Assembly (NCBI RefSeq): GCF_036898095.1
Contig: NC_090731.1
Location: forward strand, 143,469,716 to 143,533,715
From: Palaemon carinicauda
Lineage: Eukaryota; Arthropoda; Malacostraca; Decapoda; Palaemonidae
DNA length: 64,000 nt
Reading direction: 5' to 3'
Under the pieces are notes generated by a model. It was not told the DNA's origin and made no database searches. It was given only the letters and a program-made list of their open reading frames with translations. Positions within the stretch are counted from its first letter, which is position 1. Each line of letters begins with the position of its first letter. Below, piece by piece: positions 35,341 through 47,139 of this stretch. A program made the translations under genes and the position numbers.

Positions 35341-36522
35341 CTAAGGTTGAGGGGAGGTAGTAACTCCTTTGCCTAATACAGAAGCCGTAGCTACGTATGG
35401 GCCCAAGGTATAACATTTCTCATAATCCACCCTCACCTCTCTGAGGTAATGAGAGGCGAACACAGAGTTGCTCCTCCAGAATGTCGCATCCATAATTTGA
35501 CGGAGCGACATGTTCTTGCGGTAAGCATGAGAGGTCGCAATGGCCCTCACTTCGTGAGCTTGCACTTTTAAACGTCCGAAGTGTTCCTCCTCACACAAGA
35601 GATGCGCTTCTCTTATCACTTCCCTCAGGAAAAAGGACAAAGCGTTCTTGGAAAGGGGCTTCTGAGGATCTTTCACAGAACACCACAGGGAGCTAGAAGA
35701 GCCTCTCACACTTTTCGTGCGAGACAAGTAGGTCTTGAGGGCTCGTACTGGACAGAGAAGCCTCTCTTGCTCTTGACCCACCAGGTTGGTCAAGTTAGGA
35801 ACCTCAAAGGTCCTCGGCCAGGGCTTAGAAGGGTTCTCGTTCTTAGCGAGAAAGTCTAATCTCAAGGCACAAACTGCCCCATTCAGATTGAAGCCTACCT
35901 GTTTTTCAATTGCATGGACTTCACTAACTCTTTTAGCTGTTGCTAAGGCCAAAAGAAAGAGGGTCTTCTTGGAACCCTGTGAGATGGGCTCAAATCTCTT
36001 GGTGCACAGAAATTTAAGAACCATATCAAGGTTCCAAGAAGGGGGCTTTAACTGGGTCTGCTTGGTCGTCTCAAAAGACTTCAAGAGGTCATGTAAGTCC
36101 TTATCGCGAGACAAGTCCAAGCCTCTATGCCGACAGACGGAAGAGAACATACTTTTGTACCCCTTGATAGTGGACACAGCTAGCTTAGCGTCCTGCCTGA
36201 GGTACAACAAGAAATCCGCAATCTGGCTCACAGAGGTAGTGGATGAGGAAATCTTGTGCTTCCTACACCAAGCTCTAAAAGTCTCCCACTTGGACTGGTA
36301 GACCCTCTGCGAAGAGACCCTCCTCGCTCTGGCGATAGCTTTCGCAGCTTGCGCTGAAAAGCCTCTCGATCTGACGAGCTTCTCGATAGTCTGAAGGCAG
36401 TCAGATTGAGAGCGAGGGGGTTTTGATGATATCTCTCGAAGTGGGGTTGTCTGAGCAGATTTGGACTTGCAGGGAGGCTTCTTGGAAAGTCCATCAACAA
36501 GTCCACCACCTCCGTGAACCAT
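35341..36522 (-). CDS. DIRS B tyrosine recombinase, open frame
   Basis: Recombinase of about 393 residues starting MVHGGGGLVDGL. The frame stays open upstream to 36699, but this Met matches the starts in A, C and D. The N-terminal domain has RVYQSKWETFRAWC and TIKGYKSMFSSVC. The catalytic residues are the Arg of ATAKRVSEVHA, the HEVR box of QAHEVRAIATS, and Trp, His and Tyr in ATFWRSNSVFASHYLREV. It would integrate circular element DNA by strand exchange in the nucleus. It overlaps the 3' end of pol (36228-36653) in another frame. No stop or frameshift is visible, so the protein may still be foldable. Confidence 0.93.
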   Translation of the reverse strand: MVHGGGGLVDGLSKKPPCKSKSAQTTPLREISSKPPRSQSDCLQTIEKLVRSRGFSAQAAKAIARARRVSSQRVYQSKWETFRAWCRKHKISSSTTSVSQIADFLLYLRQDAKLAVSTIKGYKSMFSSVCRHRGLDLSRDKDLHDLLKSFETTKQTQLKPPSWNLDMVLKFLCTKRFEPISQGSKKTLFLLALATAKRVSEVHAIEKQVGFNLNGAVCALRLDFLAKNENPSKPWPRTFEVPNLTNLVGQEQERLLCPVRALKTYLSRTKSVRGSSSSLWCSVKDPQKPLSKNALSFFLREVIREAHLLCEEEHFGRLKVQAHEVRAIATSHAYRKNMSLRQIMDATFWRSNSVFASHYLREVRVDYEKCYTLGPYVATASVLGKGVTTSPQP

Positions 36523-38589
36523 TCCCTCATCGGCCAGAACGGAGCTATCAGGATCATCCGTCCCGAATCGAGGAGGGCGAATTTCCTGACTACCAGATTG
36601 ATGATCTTGAACGGGGGAAAAGCATAAGTGTCCATCCCCGTCCAATCCATCAAAAAGGCGTCTACTGCTATTGCCTCCTTGTCCGGAACTAGGGAGCAAT
36701 AGATGGGGATCCTCTTGGATAAGTTAGAGGCGAAAAGATCGATGAGGGGTCTCCCCCACAGCCTCCAGAGACTGACAGACCTGTTGGTTGAGGGTCCATT
36801 CTGTGGGAAGGACCTGCCCTTTCCTGCTGAGCATGTCCGCCCTCACATTCTTCTGTCCCTGAACAAACCTCATCAGCAGGTTTATCCTGTTCTCCTTCGC
36901 CTAAAGAAGGAGCTCTCTTGCTGTCTCGAACAGAGACAGAGTGAGAGTCCCTCCTTGCTTCCTGATGTAAGCAAGAGCTGTGGTGTTGTCTGAGTTGACC
37001 TCCACAATCTTCCCAGACACCAAGTCCTTGAAGGCCTTTAGCCCCAGAAAAATGGCCATCAGCTCCTTGTTGTTGATGTGCCATCCCAGCTGAATTCCTT
37101 CCCAATAGCCTGAGACCTCCTTGCTTCCTAGTGTTGCCCCCCAGCCTGACTCTGATGCGTCTGAAAACAAAACTGGGTCTGGGTTCTTCTTGTGTAAGGA
37201 GATCCCTTCCCCTAACAAGGTTGGGTCCAGCCACCACTTCAGAAGATTCTTGACTTCTGTTGGAATGGGGAAGGAAAAGGAGTCTTCCTGCATCTTTCTG
37301 TTCCACGTCTTCGAAAGAAAGTGCTGAAGAGGCCTTAGGTGGAGTCTCCCCAGAGAGACAAACTGTTCGAGGGAGGATAGTCCCCCCAGCAAACTCATCC
37401 ACTCCTTCGCTGTGCACCTCTTCTTGTCCAGGAAAGTTCTGACTTTTACGAGACACTTGGTCTGTCTTTCCTGAGAGGGAGAAGCCCGAAAAAGAACTGA
37501 ATTCAGAACTATCCCCAAATAGAGAATAGTCTGATTCGGTCTGATCTGAGACTTCTCCCTGTTGATGACCAGGCCTAGATCTTGAGCCATCATAAAAGTC
37601 TTCCGTAAATCCTCCAGACATTTCTCCCTCGATCGTGAACGAATCAGCCAATCGTCCAGATAGAAGGATATCCTTATCCCCTCCTGATGCAGCCAACCTG
37701 ACACATTCGCCATTATCCTGGTGAAGACTTGAGGAGCCGTGCTGAGACCGAAGCAAAGAGCTCTGAATTGGAAGCACTTGCCCTGCATTACAAATCTCGG
37801 GTACTTCCTTGAAGTCGGATGGATGGGGACATGGAAATATGCGTCCTGCAAGTCGAGGGACACCATTCAGTCCCCTGGACATACTGACGCCAGCACCGAC
37901 TGAGTCGTCTCCATGGAGAACTTTGTCTTCTCCACAAATACGTTGAGAGCGCTGACATCCAGGACGGGTCTCCATCCGCCCGAGTTCTTGGGGACCAGAA
38001 ACAGGCGATTGTAAAAGCCTGGGGAGGATATATCCCGAATCGGTTCTATCGCCCCCTTGTCTAGCATTTGGTCGATAAGGTCTATTAGGGCCTTCTGTTT
38101 CCCTGGATCTGAGTACCGGGCTACTAAGGCCAGCGGAGTATCTGCGAGAGGAGGTTTTTTCAGAAAGGGGATCTTGTATCCTTCCTTGATGACCGAGAGG
38201 GACCAGGTGTCCGACCCTCTCCTCTTCCAAGACTGCCAAAAACCTGACAGTCTTGCGCCTACTGTCTGGAGGAGACGAACTTCATTTCCTGGAGCGAGGT
38301 CTTTAAGAACCTCTGGTAGATCTTGGTCCTGATTCTTGCCTTCTCCCTCTAAAATCTGGTCTTGAAGTAGTTCTGCCCCGAAAGGGCTGCTGGAATCTCC
38401 TTTCCTCCCGTTTCGAAGAAGGAGGGGCTGCCAAGGGCTTACGAGCAGAACGAGATAAAAGGTCTTGGGTGGCTTTTTGGGCCAGAGAAAGCGTAATGTC
38501 ATTAACCAGGGACTCGGGAAAAAGATGTTGAGAGAGGGGGGCGTAAAGAAGCTCAGACTTTTGTGCAGTGGTAACAGACCTAGAAGCAA
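36228..38589 (-). pseudogene. DIRS B pol: reverse transcriptase, RNase H and post-RH module
   Basis: RT begins in 37867-38589 with GWRPVLDVSALN. A TGA at 37867-37869 sits just before MVSLDLQDAYFHVPIH. The RT then continues with CFGLSTAPQVFTR and FYLDDWLIRS. RNase H has VLFSDASESGWGATL, INNKELMAI and VNSDNTTALAYI, followed by an in-frame TAG at 36901. Beyond it, MLSRKGQVLPTEW-type sequence leads to the module with DTYAFPPF and LIAPFWP (36228-36653). Catalytic residues are retained in all domains. The two stops are the only lesions I can see, so this copy died recently. Confidence 0.9.
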
Positions 38590-40905
38590 AAGAGCAAAGC
38601 AGAGCTCTCTTCTTTAGGACCCCAGCTGAGAACAGCGCCGCCAACTCATTCGCCCCATCTCTGACGGCCTTATCCATACAGGACATAATACTGGTAAGGT
38701 CCCTAGATCCTTCCATCTGGTCAGTTTTCCTTGCGAGAGTCCCAAGCGACCAGTCTAGGAAACTAAAAACCTCAAAGGCTCTAAAAATACCTTTGACGAG
38801 ATGATCTAGCTCCGACATCGACCACATGACCTTGGCTGAGTTGAGAGCTTGCCTTCTAGCAGAGTCCACTAAACCAGATAAGTCACCCTTAGAGGAGGAA
38901 GGCACTCCCAGACCCAAAGGTTCTCCAGTTGCATACCACATACCCGCTTTTGAAGCAAGACGAGCTGGTGGAAACGAGAAGGAAGTCTTAACTGTTTGTC
39001 TCCGCTCCATCATCCAGTCATCAATCTTCGTGAGAGCCTTCTTTGCGAAGATAAGCAGTTTCATCTTGATGAAGGCCGACTGTTTCTTGGCCTTCTTTCT
39101 GTTAAATTGGGACTGAGGAGATTGAGGGGCAGCAGGTTGGAATTCCTCTCCAAAAAGTTCAAGAAGGGAGCGAGAGAGAACTTTGTAATCTCCCGCAGCG
39201 TCGGCAGGATTATCATCATCAGAAACATCCTCGAGGTCCTGATCCACATCTGCAATATCCTTCGAAAGAGAAGAAGGATCCTTAGAACCCAACAAGGGCA
39301 AATCAAAGGCATCATCCTGCAAAAGACGGGTTGCATCCTGGAATCCAGCGTTAGAAGAATCCTTGGGACGAAAGGCAGTATCGTCCCGAAGAGGCAGGGT
39401 GGTATCGCCCTGGGGCCGAGAACGAGAGGCAGAGTCGTTCTGATGTCGAGAGCGAGAGGCGGTATCGTCGTGGCGGCGAGAACGAGAGGCGGTATCGTCG
39501 TGAACGAGAGGCGGTATCGTCGTGAACGAGAGGCGGTTTCGTCGTGGTGTCGAGAACTAGGGTCGGTATCGTCGTGGCGTCGTGAACGAGAGGAGGTATT
39601 GTCGTGGCGAAGCGAACGAGAGGAGGTATCGTTGTGGCGAAGCGAACGAGAGGAGGTATCGTGCTGGTATTGTGAACGGGAGGCGGTATCGTCTTGGCAT
39701 CGAGAACGAGAAGCAGCATCGTTCGATAAGGTATCGTCCCGGTATCGAGAACGAGAAACCGTATCGTCCTGGTATCGAGAAGAAGTATCGCCTGGCGAAA
39801 GCACACATTCCTCATCCTGGCGTAGAGAGGGAGAAGTTTTCTTTAAAGAAGAACTCCGTTCTCTCTTAGAAGCAGACTTCTTAATCGGTAACGAGTCGTC
39901 TTTAGGTCTGTCAGACTGGGCGTGAGGGCGGCTAAAGGCTTGCACTAAAGTCAAAAGTTGTTCCTGCATGACAGACATAAAGGATTTAGCAACATCAGCT
40001 GGGTCTTGTGGCCCCGAAGGGGAGGGCTGACGAATAACATTTGTAGAAGGGGGAGGATCTTCGGCAGTAGGCTTCGCCCTTTTCACAGGCACGGAGTCGA
40101 AATCATCCTCCGACGGACAAGGTTCATAACTGCTAGAACCGGGAGAGAAAGAACGAGACCGTTCGTCGCGGTTCCATCTCCTCTTAGTAGGTCTTGAAGC
40201 TTCAAACTTCCATTTACGTCTGGACGAATTCGGAGAAGAAAACAACACATCCGACACGTCTTTCCCGTGACGGTCAAGAGCAGCCTGGGAATCGACAACA
40301 GGACTGTTTGAGGCTGACCTAGGGTACGTACCTCTCACCCCCTTTCAGTCATCGACGTACCTTCTCCCTTGGTCCTGGGAGCTTGGTAGAGGTCTAGGCC
40401 TAGGGTAATAACAGGTTCGGTCAGTCGCCACCTCCACTGCACTAACACAAGCACTTTCACTTTCCTTACCTTTAAAGGCCTCCAGTTGTTCTTTAATGAC
40501 CTTCAACTCGGCCGCCAGGCTAGCGTACCGAGGGTCATCCGTAGATACGGAACCTGTAGGAGGTGCAGGAGTTACTACCTCAAGGGAAGGATCAACTTCC
40601 AAAGAGGAATCAATTATAGGTTCAATAGATAAATCTACACTAAGTTCGTCTTCCTTACCACTAACAGACTTAGACTTGGACCTAGAAGCTCTCCTAACTC
40701 TATCGAGCTCTAGCTTACGCACATAGCGCTTCATAATCAACCAATCTTTCTCATCCAAAACCTTACATTCCCTGCACCTATTATCAAGGGCACAAACAAA
40801 ACCCCTACAATTAGAACAAACGGTGTGAGGGTCTACCGCCATTTTCGGTAGTCTCACCTTACATTCCTCATTCGCACAGATACGGTAATGACTCTTTTCA
40901 CTCAT
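38303..40905 (-). pseudogene. DIRS B gag, one stop and one frameshift
   Basis: Starts MSEKSHYRICANEECKV at 40905. The N-terminus is a cysteine-rich, zinc-binding-like region: CANEEC, VCSNCRGFVC and RCREC. An in-frame TGA at 40345-40347 precedes a continuation in the same frame (40338 down to about 39400). That stretch contains an Arg/Ser/Asp/Thr repeat. The frame then shifts into 38303-39322, a helical domain ending in RGRTTSRPDFRGRRQ. It overlaps the first 286 bp of the pol frame. The basic tail and position identify it as Gag, the RNA-packaging protein. Confidence 0.82.
39385..39800. repeat. ~30-bp minisatellite in DIRS B gag
   Basis: GAACGAGAGGCGGTATCGTC and variants recur about every 24-30 bp, more than a dozen times. 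On the coding strand they specify RYRDDTxSRS-like units. All frames stay open over much of it, which explains several overlapping spurious ORFs. Confidence 0.9.
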
Positions 40906-40908
40906 AAT

Positions 40909-41234
40909 GAAAAACAGCAAAAAAGCTAAGAGAAAACAAAAAACACGATCGCCAAAACCCCAAATCAGAGCTTCACCAATAAAGCAGACTGGTACACCGA
41001 GCAGGGAAAGCGAAGAAAAACTCTTAATGACGGACCAACGTGTTGTCGATCCGGCCAGCAGAGATGAACTGAAAAACAGCAAAAGAGCTAAGAGAAAACA
41101 AAAAACACGATCGCTAAAACCCCAAATCAGAGTACTTCACCAAAAAAGCAGACTGGTACACCGAGCAGGGAAAGCGAAGAAAAACTCTTAATGACGGACC
41201 AACGTGTTGTCGATCCGGCCGGCAGAGATGAACT
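40909..41234. repeat. 162-bp tandem duplication next to DIRS B right terminal repeat
   Basis: GAAAAACAGCAAAAAAGCTA at 40909 recurs at 41071. The following ~160 bp (CACGATCG, CCAAATCAGAG, GTGTTGTCGATCCGGCC) are nearly identical. A third partial start (GAAGAACAG) is at 41235. It lies upstream of gag, in the element leader. Confidence 0.92.
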
Positions 41235-41376
41235 GAAGAACAGAAAACGGGAATGATTCCTCCTACCACCCTTTAACGGGTGTTACCACCCAACCACCAC
41301 AAGACGGTTGCCTCGTTTAGAAAAATTCTGCCGAAATAGAGATTATTAGCTATGTATATATAACTGCCAGGTAAGT
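41226..41376 (-). repeat. DIRS B right inverted terminal repeat
   Basis: Reverse complement of 34682-34833, ending ATATAACTGCCAGGTAAGT. Confidence 0.95.
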
Positions 41377-41392
41377 TCTATTCATAAAAATT

Positions 41393-44300
41393 TAATATAT
41401 TTATCGAGTTCATTTAGTGTTGAGTTTTTGCTGCATATATTGAGCTGATACTATAGGGTTTAATATATCATAAATTTGAAAATGTCAACACAAAACTACA
41501 AGATTCGGACAAAATGATTTCACCCAATAAACAGCAGCAAAATGTGTGACCTTCAGTATAAATATGCCAGTTGAAGAAAAATAGAGTAGAGTTAGCAAAT
41601 GGTCAAAGGCTAATTCTCATCCTGCTTTTCTAAATTTTTACCTGCTTTTTATAATTTCTACTTGCTATTTATGTATGGGAAGTACGATGGAGTTTCTTCA
41701 TTAATCTATTTTCATATTTCTTTCTAAGAATTTAGGTTTCCTGTTCTTGGTTTCAGGGAAAAGTTTGTATCATTTATCCTTAGAGGGTTTCTCTACATAT
41801 AATACTAACTTTATATTTTTGTTAGTATTGTTGGTCAGAATTGCTTTTGATTACTAAGATACAGTACTAACAAGTAATCAAGTACCAATTGTGCATATTA
41901 CAGTAAATTCTTATTTTTTATAATCCATTTGTATTAAATCACTTTATAGTAACTGCACCTTCTTGTATACAGGCATAATTCCACTATAGATAGCCTTCAT
42001 AATATATAAAAAACCACTAGTCACTAAAATAATTCTCTTTATAAAGAAATGTTATAAAAATATGCTAACTTTGACATAAAATTTATACAGTAATGTATAA
42101 ATACTAGGTGTATTTTTCCCAACCAATCATCTGTGTACACTATATAATTCTTCATAGTTAGAGATACAGAACAGTAACAAGACAAGTTGGAGGGCAAGAA
42201 AGGAGAATAACCTAGCCTGCCTCCACCAGGTCAACGGACATGCCCAAGTTGAATAAAATAATTTGTTCATATTAGAACTACAGTGAAATGATAGGAAAGT
42301 GACCAAGTCCTGTCATCATTATTTACTTGATCACTACCAGTTTCATTGTTTTTATTTTTCCATGATCTGTGTGGGTTGGATATAAGTTTGTGAAGAAAAG
42401 AAAACCTTATTTATTACTGGGGCTATCTATGCTCAGGCATTTAGATATTCACACATATGAATACATATTCCCTACCTCTAAAATAGATGAATATTTAGTT
42501 TTTTAGAAATAATTGTTTTGTGAACTGCTTCATTCTACTTTACAGGATGGCTAACCATGGGGCGTCGGAGGCTATTACGAGGGATGACTGGGTAGATGTA
42601 CTATATGTACGGTACTTCCAACTGGATTGGTGAATTGGCAAAGGAGGGTTAACATTTTCAATAATTATTGTAATAAACTTTGCTAGTAGTATCATACAGC
42701 TGGGTACTGGTGCCTGTGCTTCTGGTGGCATGTCTCCACCTCTCCCCCCTTGCCATTGGCAGTGTAAAATAAACTAAAATTTTTGGGTTATCATATGAGC
42801 CTCACACTGTCATTTTACACTTTCTTTCTTCAAAACCTTTTTACCATTCCCCTTTCATGGAACATCTAACCCCTCTTGTCTATCCACTCCCCTTATAAGA
42901 CCATGATAAGAGAATAAAAGACTTAATACCACAGACTTACACCTAATTTTTTTTTTACCCCTTCACTACGATGCAGCGGATTTGATACTTGAGCTACATT
43001 TCCATGTTTGTTTTGTTGCTGGTTACAGAATGAATTTAATTTATTTAATATTGTATTTCACTCTAAACAAATGAAATATTTTTTTTTCCATTAATTGTGG
43101 ACTGATTATAGAATAGATTTTCAGAAACTTGTACTATATAATTTTCCTTAAATAATGGTAAAGCACTGTGATTTTCTGTTAAAAAAAAAAATATATATTC
43201 AGTGAAGTGACTGCTATCCCATAATAATTGCACGATAAATAGCCGTCGAAAGATATTAAATTACTCGTTAGTAATAATGGACTTTAAACAGAAATTTAAT
43301 GAAGTTATCCATTTGTTTAATTGGACACAAGTAGTATTCTATAAAGTATAATTTACAAGTTGTACGATAAACAAAAAACTGGTGATAAAAGAAAACTATT
43401 TCTGGGAGAGAAAATTCAATTCATTAGACATAAGGTTTGTTGAACTGTTCTTCTGTCATTTTATCTTGCATGCGAGTGTTGCTATAAACTGGATAATTCC
43501 TATTTTCTGTATTTCACAGGCTTGTAAATAGACTGCACATGTAAGAACATGACATACTGCATAAATTGTCAACTTTTACTCGGGAAACAAAGGAACAATA
43601 CTAATATGAAATATAAACCCAGCTATTATTTTGTAGAAATAATAGTTGAGAAAAAAGGAATAAAATAAGAAAAAACTAATCTCATCGTTTGTCAACAACT
43701 TGATTTACAGGTAAAACATTTTGGTAACGTTGTGGGTGGTATTGGAGTCTGAGGCGAAGAATCAATGATGATTGAAATACGTAGTACTTTCTGTGTGATT
43801 TGAAAATGTATGCTAACATAGAAATACACTACAATAGACCTTACATAATCCTGAATAAGGACTAGAATTGCAAGTGTTTCCGTTGGTGGTTGGGTGAGAT
43901 GTGATGATCCCTACATTTTTAAGCTGGGGTTGTCAATGGGTATTTGAGTAATGCCTAAGGCAGGGAATGTCCCCATTGGCTAGAAAGTCTGAGGAGATTC
44001 TTTATGGAACAAAAAAAAAACACTAAAATAGCTCTTACACAATCGGAAATAAAGGCTGGCATCCCAGAGACTTCGTTGGTTGGCTGAAGAAAGGAGGGGG
44101 GGATAATATCGGGAGGAGGAAATTTTATGGTGAAGTTTCCTGAGAGTGAACTGTGTATGAAGAAGTACATCTTTAATTTCTCAATCTGTTAACTGAGAAT
44201 TATCTAAAATTAGTTTATGGCACAAATTGTGGGGATGAAATTGAACTCTAATAAAACTCAAAGTATGATTGTTAGTAAGTCAAGGACATTGAATCCTCTA

Positions 44301-44970
44301 CTCGAGATATCCTTGACAATGTATTTTTTTAACTACATGTTAATAAAAAACTTCAGATGATTCTTGACTGAAACTTGAGAGTAAACTTATACGGTCTGTA
44401 CCTTTTTCAATTGTATATATATTAAAAAAAAAATGGACCTACCTGCCCTTAAGTAAAGTTTTAATTCCTAAATCCTGTCATGTTCTGAATATTTTTCTTG
44501 TCTATTCTAAAATAGCCGACTCTCCTCTTTAATATTTGGATATCTATTGAAATTCCTATTTCCTAAATGGGGTTATAACTCCCTCGCAATCTCTGCATGC
44601 TGAATAAGATTTTTCATAATTTTAAACAACCTGAATCTACCATCCACCATGTTCTAGGTATGCACTTAATTCTGACTTACTATTTCTTTTGTAATGCTCA
44701 ATACGACACAGGAGAGTATTTTTGAGGTTTTATTCCAGCTTTGACCAGATTTTGGAATTATCTTGCTCATGAAATAGCTTAAATCAATGGTACCTCCAAA
44801 TTAGAGATCTGTACAAACCTTTTTATTTTAAATCAGGTTGCATTTGTTCCTAATACACTAAATTCTATTTGTATTAAATGACTGGAATCAAGGCTCAGAT
44901 ATTTGACTGATTTAGCAAAGAATAAAAAATTATAAGTTTCAAGGTAATACTTAAATGGATGATAACTCAC
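41393..44970. other. AT-rich stretch left of the last visible PMS2 exon
   Basis: No transposon ends and no gene seen. I looked on the minus strand for the next PMS2 exon (motifs such as FNLGFI and DQHATDEK) and did not find it. The stretch is therefore either intron of PMS2 or sequence beyond a truncated gene. Confidence 0.5.
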
Positions 44971-45974
44971 CTGAGCAAACATGTCCTTGGAAATTTCCTT
45001 TTTAAGTTCATCTTCAGCTGACTGATTGTCAGTTGGGGCAATCTTGGCATGAAATCTTCGTATTAAATCTTTTCTTTCCTTCCTCTCTATTGATGACTTA
45101 ATTTTTTCTTTTAAAGATTCTAAACTAAATCTAATAGTTCTTGACTTTCTATTGGCTGTATAATCTTCTGGATCATATTCTTCACATAAAATAATTTTCT
45201 TTTTCCTGCTAGGAGATAGTCCATTTGCATCGCTGATTTCACTGTCACACTTTTCCTCTGTCATTGTCTCTACAACAGACGTATTCATTTCTAGATCGTC
45301 CTCTTGCATCACTTCCATTTCTTTATTTTCAGTTACACATTTCTTCTTATTTGATTTCCGTGCTAATAAATTATTCAAAAAATCACTGGCAGCATTGTGT
45401 GCTTTTTTACAACTAGGCGATTGTATGCTGGTTGGAATAGAAAACTTTGATAATATACTCTTAGTATCCATTTTATTCTTGGTTTCAAGGCCATTCATTT
45501 GAGTTTTATTACTTGAATCTACTGAATTATCATGAATATTAACACTAGTAACTACATTACTAATGTTATCATTTTTAGAATGATTGCCATTAGTTTGAAT
45601 ATTTAAACCATCTCCTGTTTCCTTGGAAGGAGAAACTTCTTGACTTAAACTTTCCCCAATAAAGCTCAATGATTCAGCACTGTTGATATCTGTGGAAGAC
45701 TGTGATCCCTCCTTTGACTGTAGGTCTTCTGGAGAACTATTTATACCTCCTGTGGGGGAAACACTAGAATTGTCTGGATCCTCTAATTTTTCAATACCTT
45801 CCAAAAATGGCTCATATCTGCTTCCATCCTCTTCTGATTCATCAATAGCCTTTAGCTGTACATCTGCACCATTGCCATTATTTGATGGTGATGCAGAATT
45901 AACCACATAATGAGTATCACTTTTACTTTCCACAGGCAATGATTTACTTTTGAAAAAGTTCTCAAGTTTTGGCT
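44971..45974 (-). CDS. PMS2: PMS2 large internal exon (linker region)
   Basis: DNA mismatch-repair MutL homologue; in animals PMS2 pairs with MLH1 and nicks DNA. This 1004-bp exon encodes the low-complexity linker, starting QPKLENFFKSK after joining to the exon at 51161-51458. It ends at the conserved IAPTDNQSAEDELKKEISKD then MFAQ, which matches the start of the PMS2 C-terminal domain. Acceptor CAG precedes 45974 and donor GTGAGT follows 44971. The length leaves phase 0 at the donor. The Ser/Asn-rich centre is poorly conserved in this family. The catalytic endonuclease domain should follow in later exons that I could not find. Confidence 0.92.
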
Positions 45975-47139
45975 CTGAAAAAAAAATATACTAAGTAACT
46001 ATTTATTTCACAAAAATCTTTTAAACAAAATCTATATAACAATTCAACTATACCATGCCAACAAAATTTCCTTTTATAATCTTGAAATAACACCAAATTT
46101 TGTAAAATGTTGAAAGTTTTAATACAGCTCCATACTATTCACTGTCAATACCAACAGAAAATATCTTCAGTCATGTTGCATAGACCACTACTGTTAATGT
46201 TTATTCTATAGATCTTAGGACGGGCTTAATAAGATTTTCTTTTAGTTTGGATGTGCCTTTTATCAAAACTGAGTTCTCAAAATTAAATACCAATGTAATA
46301 ACTGCTATTCCACCATCTTGCATTCTCAAAACCTTTGATTTAGCTATATTGATTACCAACACCCCATGCTATTTGCTACAGTCTTGTACACTTATATGGG
46401 AACACAGCAGCACATGTGCATAATCAAAATTAGCTAACTGGCCATTATCACCTGCATCCATTTGCACCTCTGTCTTGGAGATAGCAATATCTCTCATTTA
46501 ATGCAAGAAGAAGAAATGATACCAATACTGAAATCAAAGTCAAAATGCATCCGATTATCCCAATTCAATGGACCTATGTTCCTTAATGCACATTTCTATC
46601 AGGGATAAAAATAATTTTGGCAGGCCCATAACCTTTCTGAATCTTTCTAAGCATTTCCCTTCTTGAATCCTGTCAGTTCTAAGTTTTCAATTCTTATTCA
46701 GAATGAATTTAATTTAAGAGAATATTTCTTCCAACATTTTTTAAGTGTGATGTCTAATTTCAAAATTCCCCCTTTTACACTTTCATAATTATTTGAAGTT
46801 TCCAACACTTAAGTGTTCAATATATCTATAAACAGCTTCTTAACTGCTCAACTTATCCCACATAGCTGGATCTAAAACATTTTTTAATATCTTCATGACT
46901 ATGTGCTTTCCAAATCTTGAAATTCTTTATATATATAATCTCAGAAAAAAAAGGTTTACTCATCAATCGTCAGTTCTGCTACTGGAATAAAAATAGTATC
47001 ATCATCTGGGAACACTTTATTTAAAACCATTTCAAAGTACTTTCCCTAATATACTATCTTCTTGCCTGATATAATGAGATTACCATTATGATTCCATGCA
47101 GTAAAAGTCTAATAATTTTATTTTAAGTTATATTTGGAC
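45975..47139. other. PMS2 intron, unannotated part
   Basis: Intronic AT-rich sequence next to the large exon. No repeat or gene recognised. Confidence 0.6.

Larger units (their letters stand above)
34665..41392 (-). mobile_element. DIRS-type tyrosine-recombinase retrotransposon B
   Basis: A 6.7-kb minus-strand element. Inverted repeats lie at 34682-34833 and 41226-41376, with an internal complementary region at 34873-34944. The gene order is gag (38303-40905), pol (36228-38589), recombinase (35341-36522). The recombinase is fully open. Pol has two in-frame stops and gag has one stop plus a frameshift. It is a different family from A (unrelated terminal repeats) but has the same plan. Confidence 0.93.

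Noticed and set aside
36689..38239. 516-codon minus-strand frame overlapping DIRS B pol
   Set aside because: No recognisable domain; RT and RNase H motifs lie in the alternate frame.
39385..39800. Regularly spaced short repeats resembling a CRISPR array
   Set aside because: The repeats are variable, have no constant spacer pattern, lie in a eukaryotic retroelement and encode a repetitive Gag tract.
39061..39925. Plus-strand 309-codon frame over DIRS B gag
   Set aside because: Arg/Glu/Ser-rich antisense translation of the minisatellite, with no independent support.
44833..44970. Continuation of the PMS2 exon frame to 44833
   Set aside because: A clean GTGAGT donor follows 44971 and the residues beyond it are not conserved; this is intron readthrough.
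41393..44970. PMS2 C-terminal exons
   Set aside because: No FNLGFI, DQHATDEK or similar motif could be read on the minus strand; not annotated.
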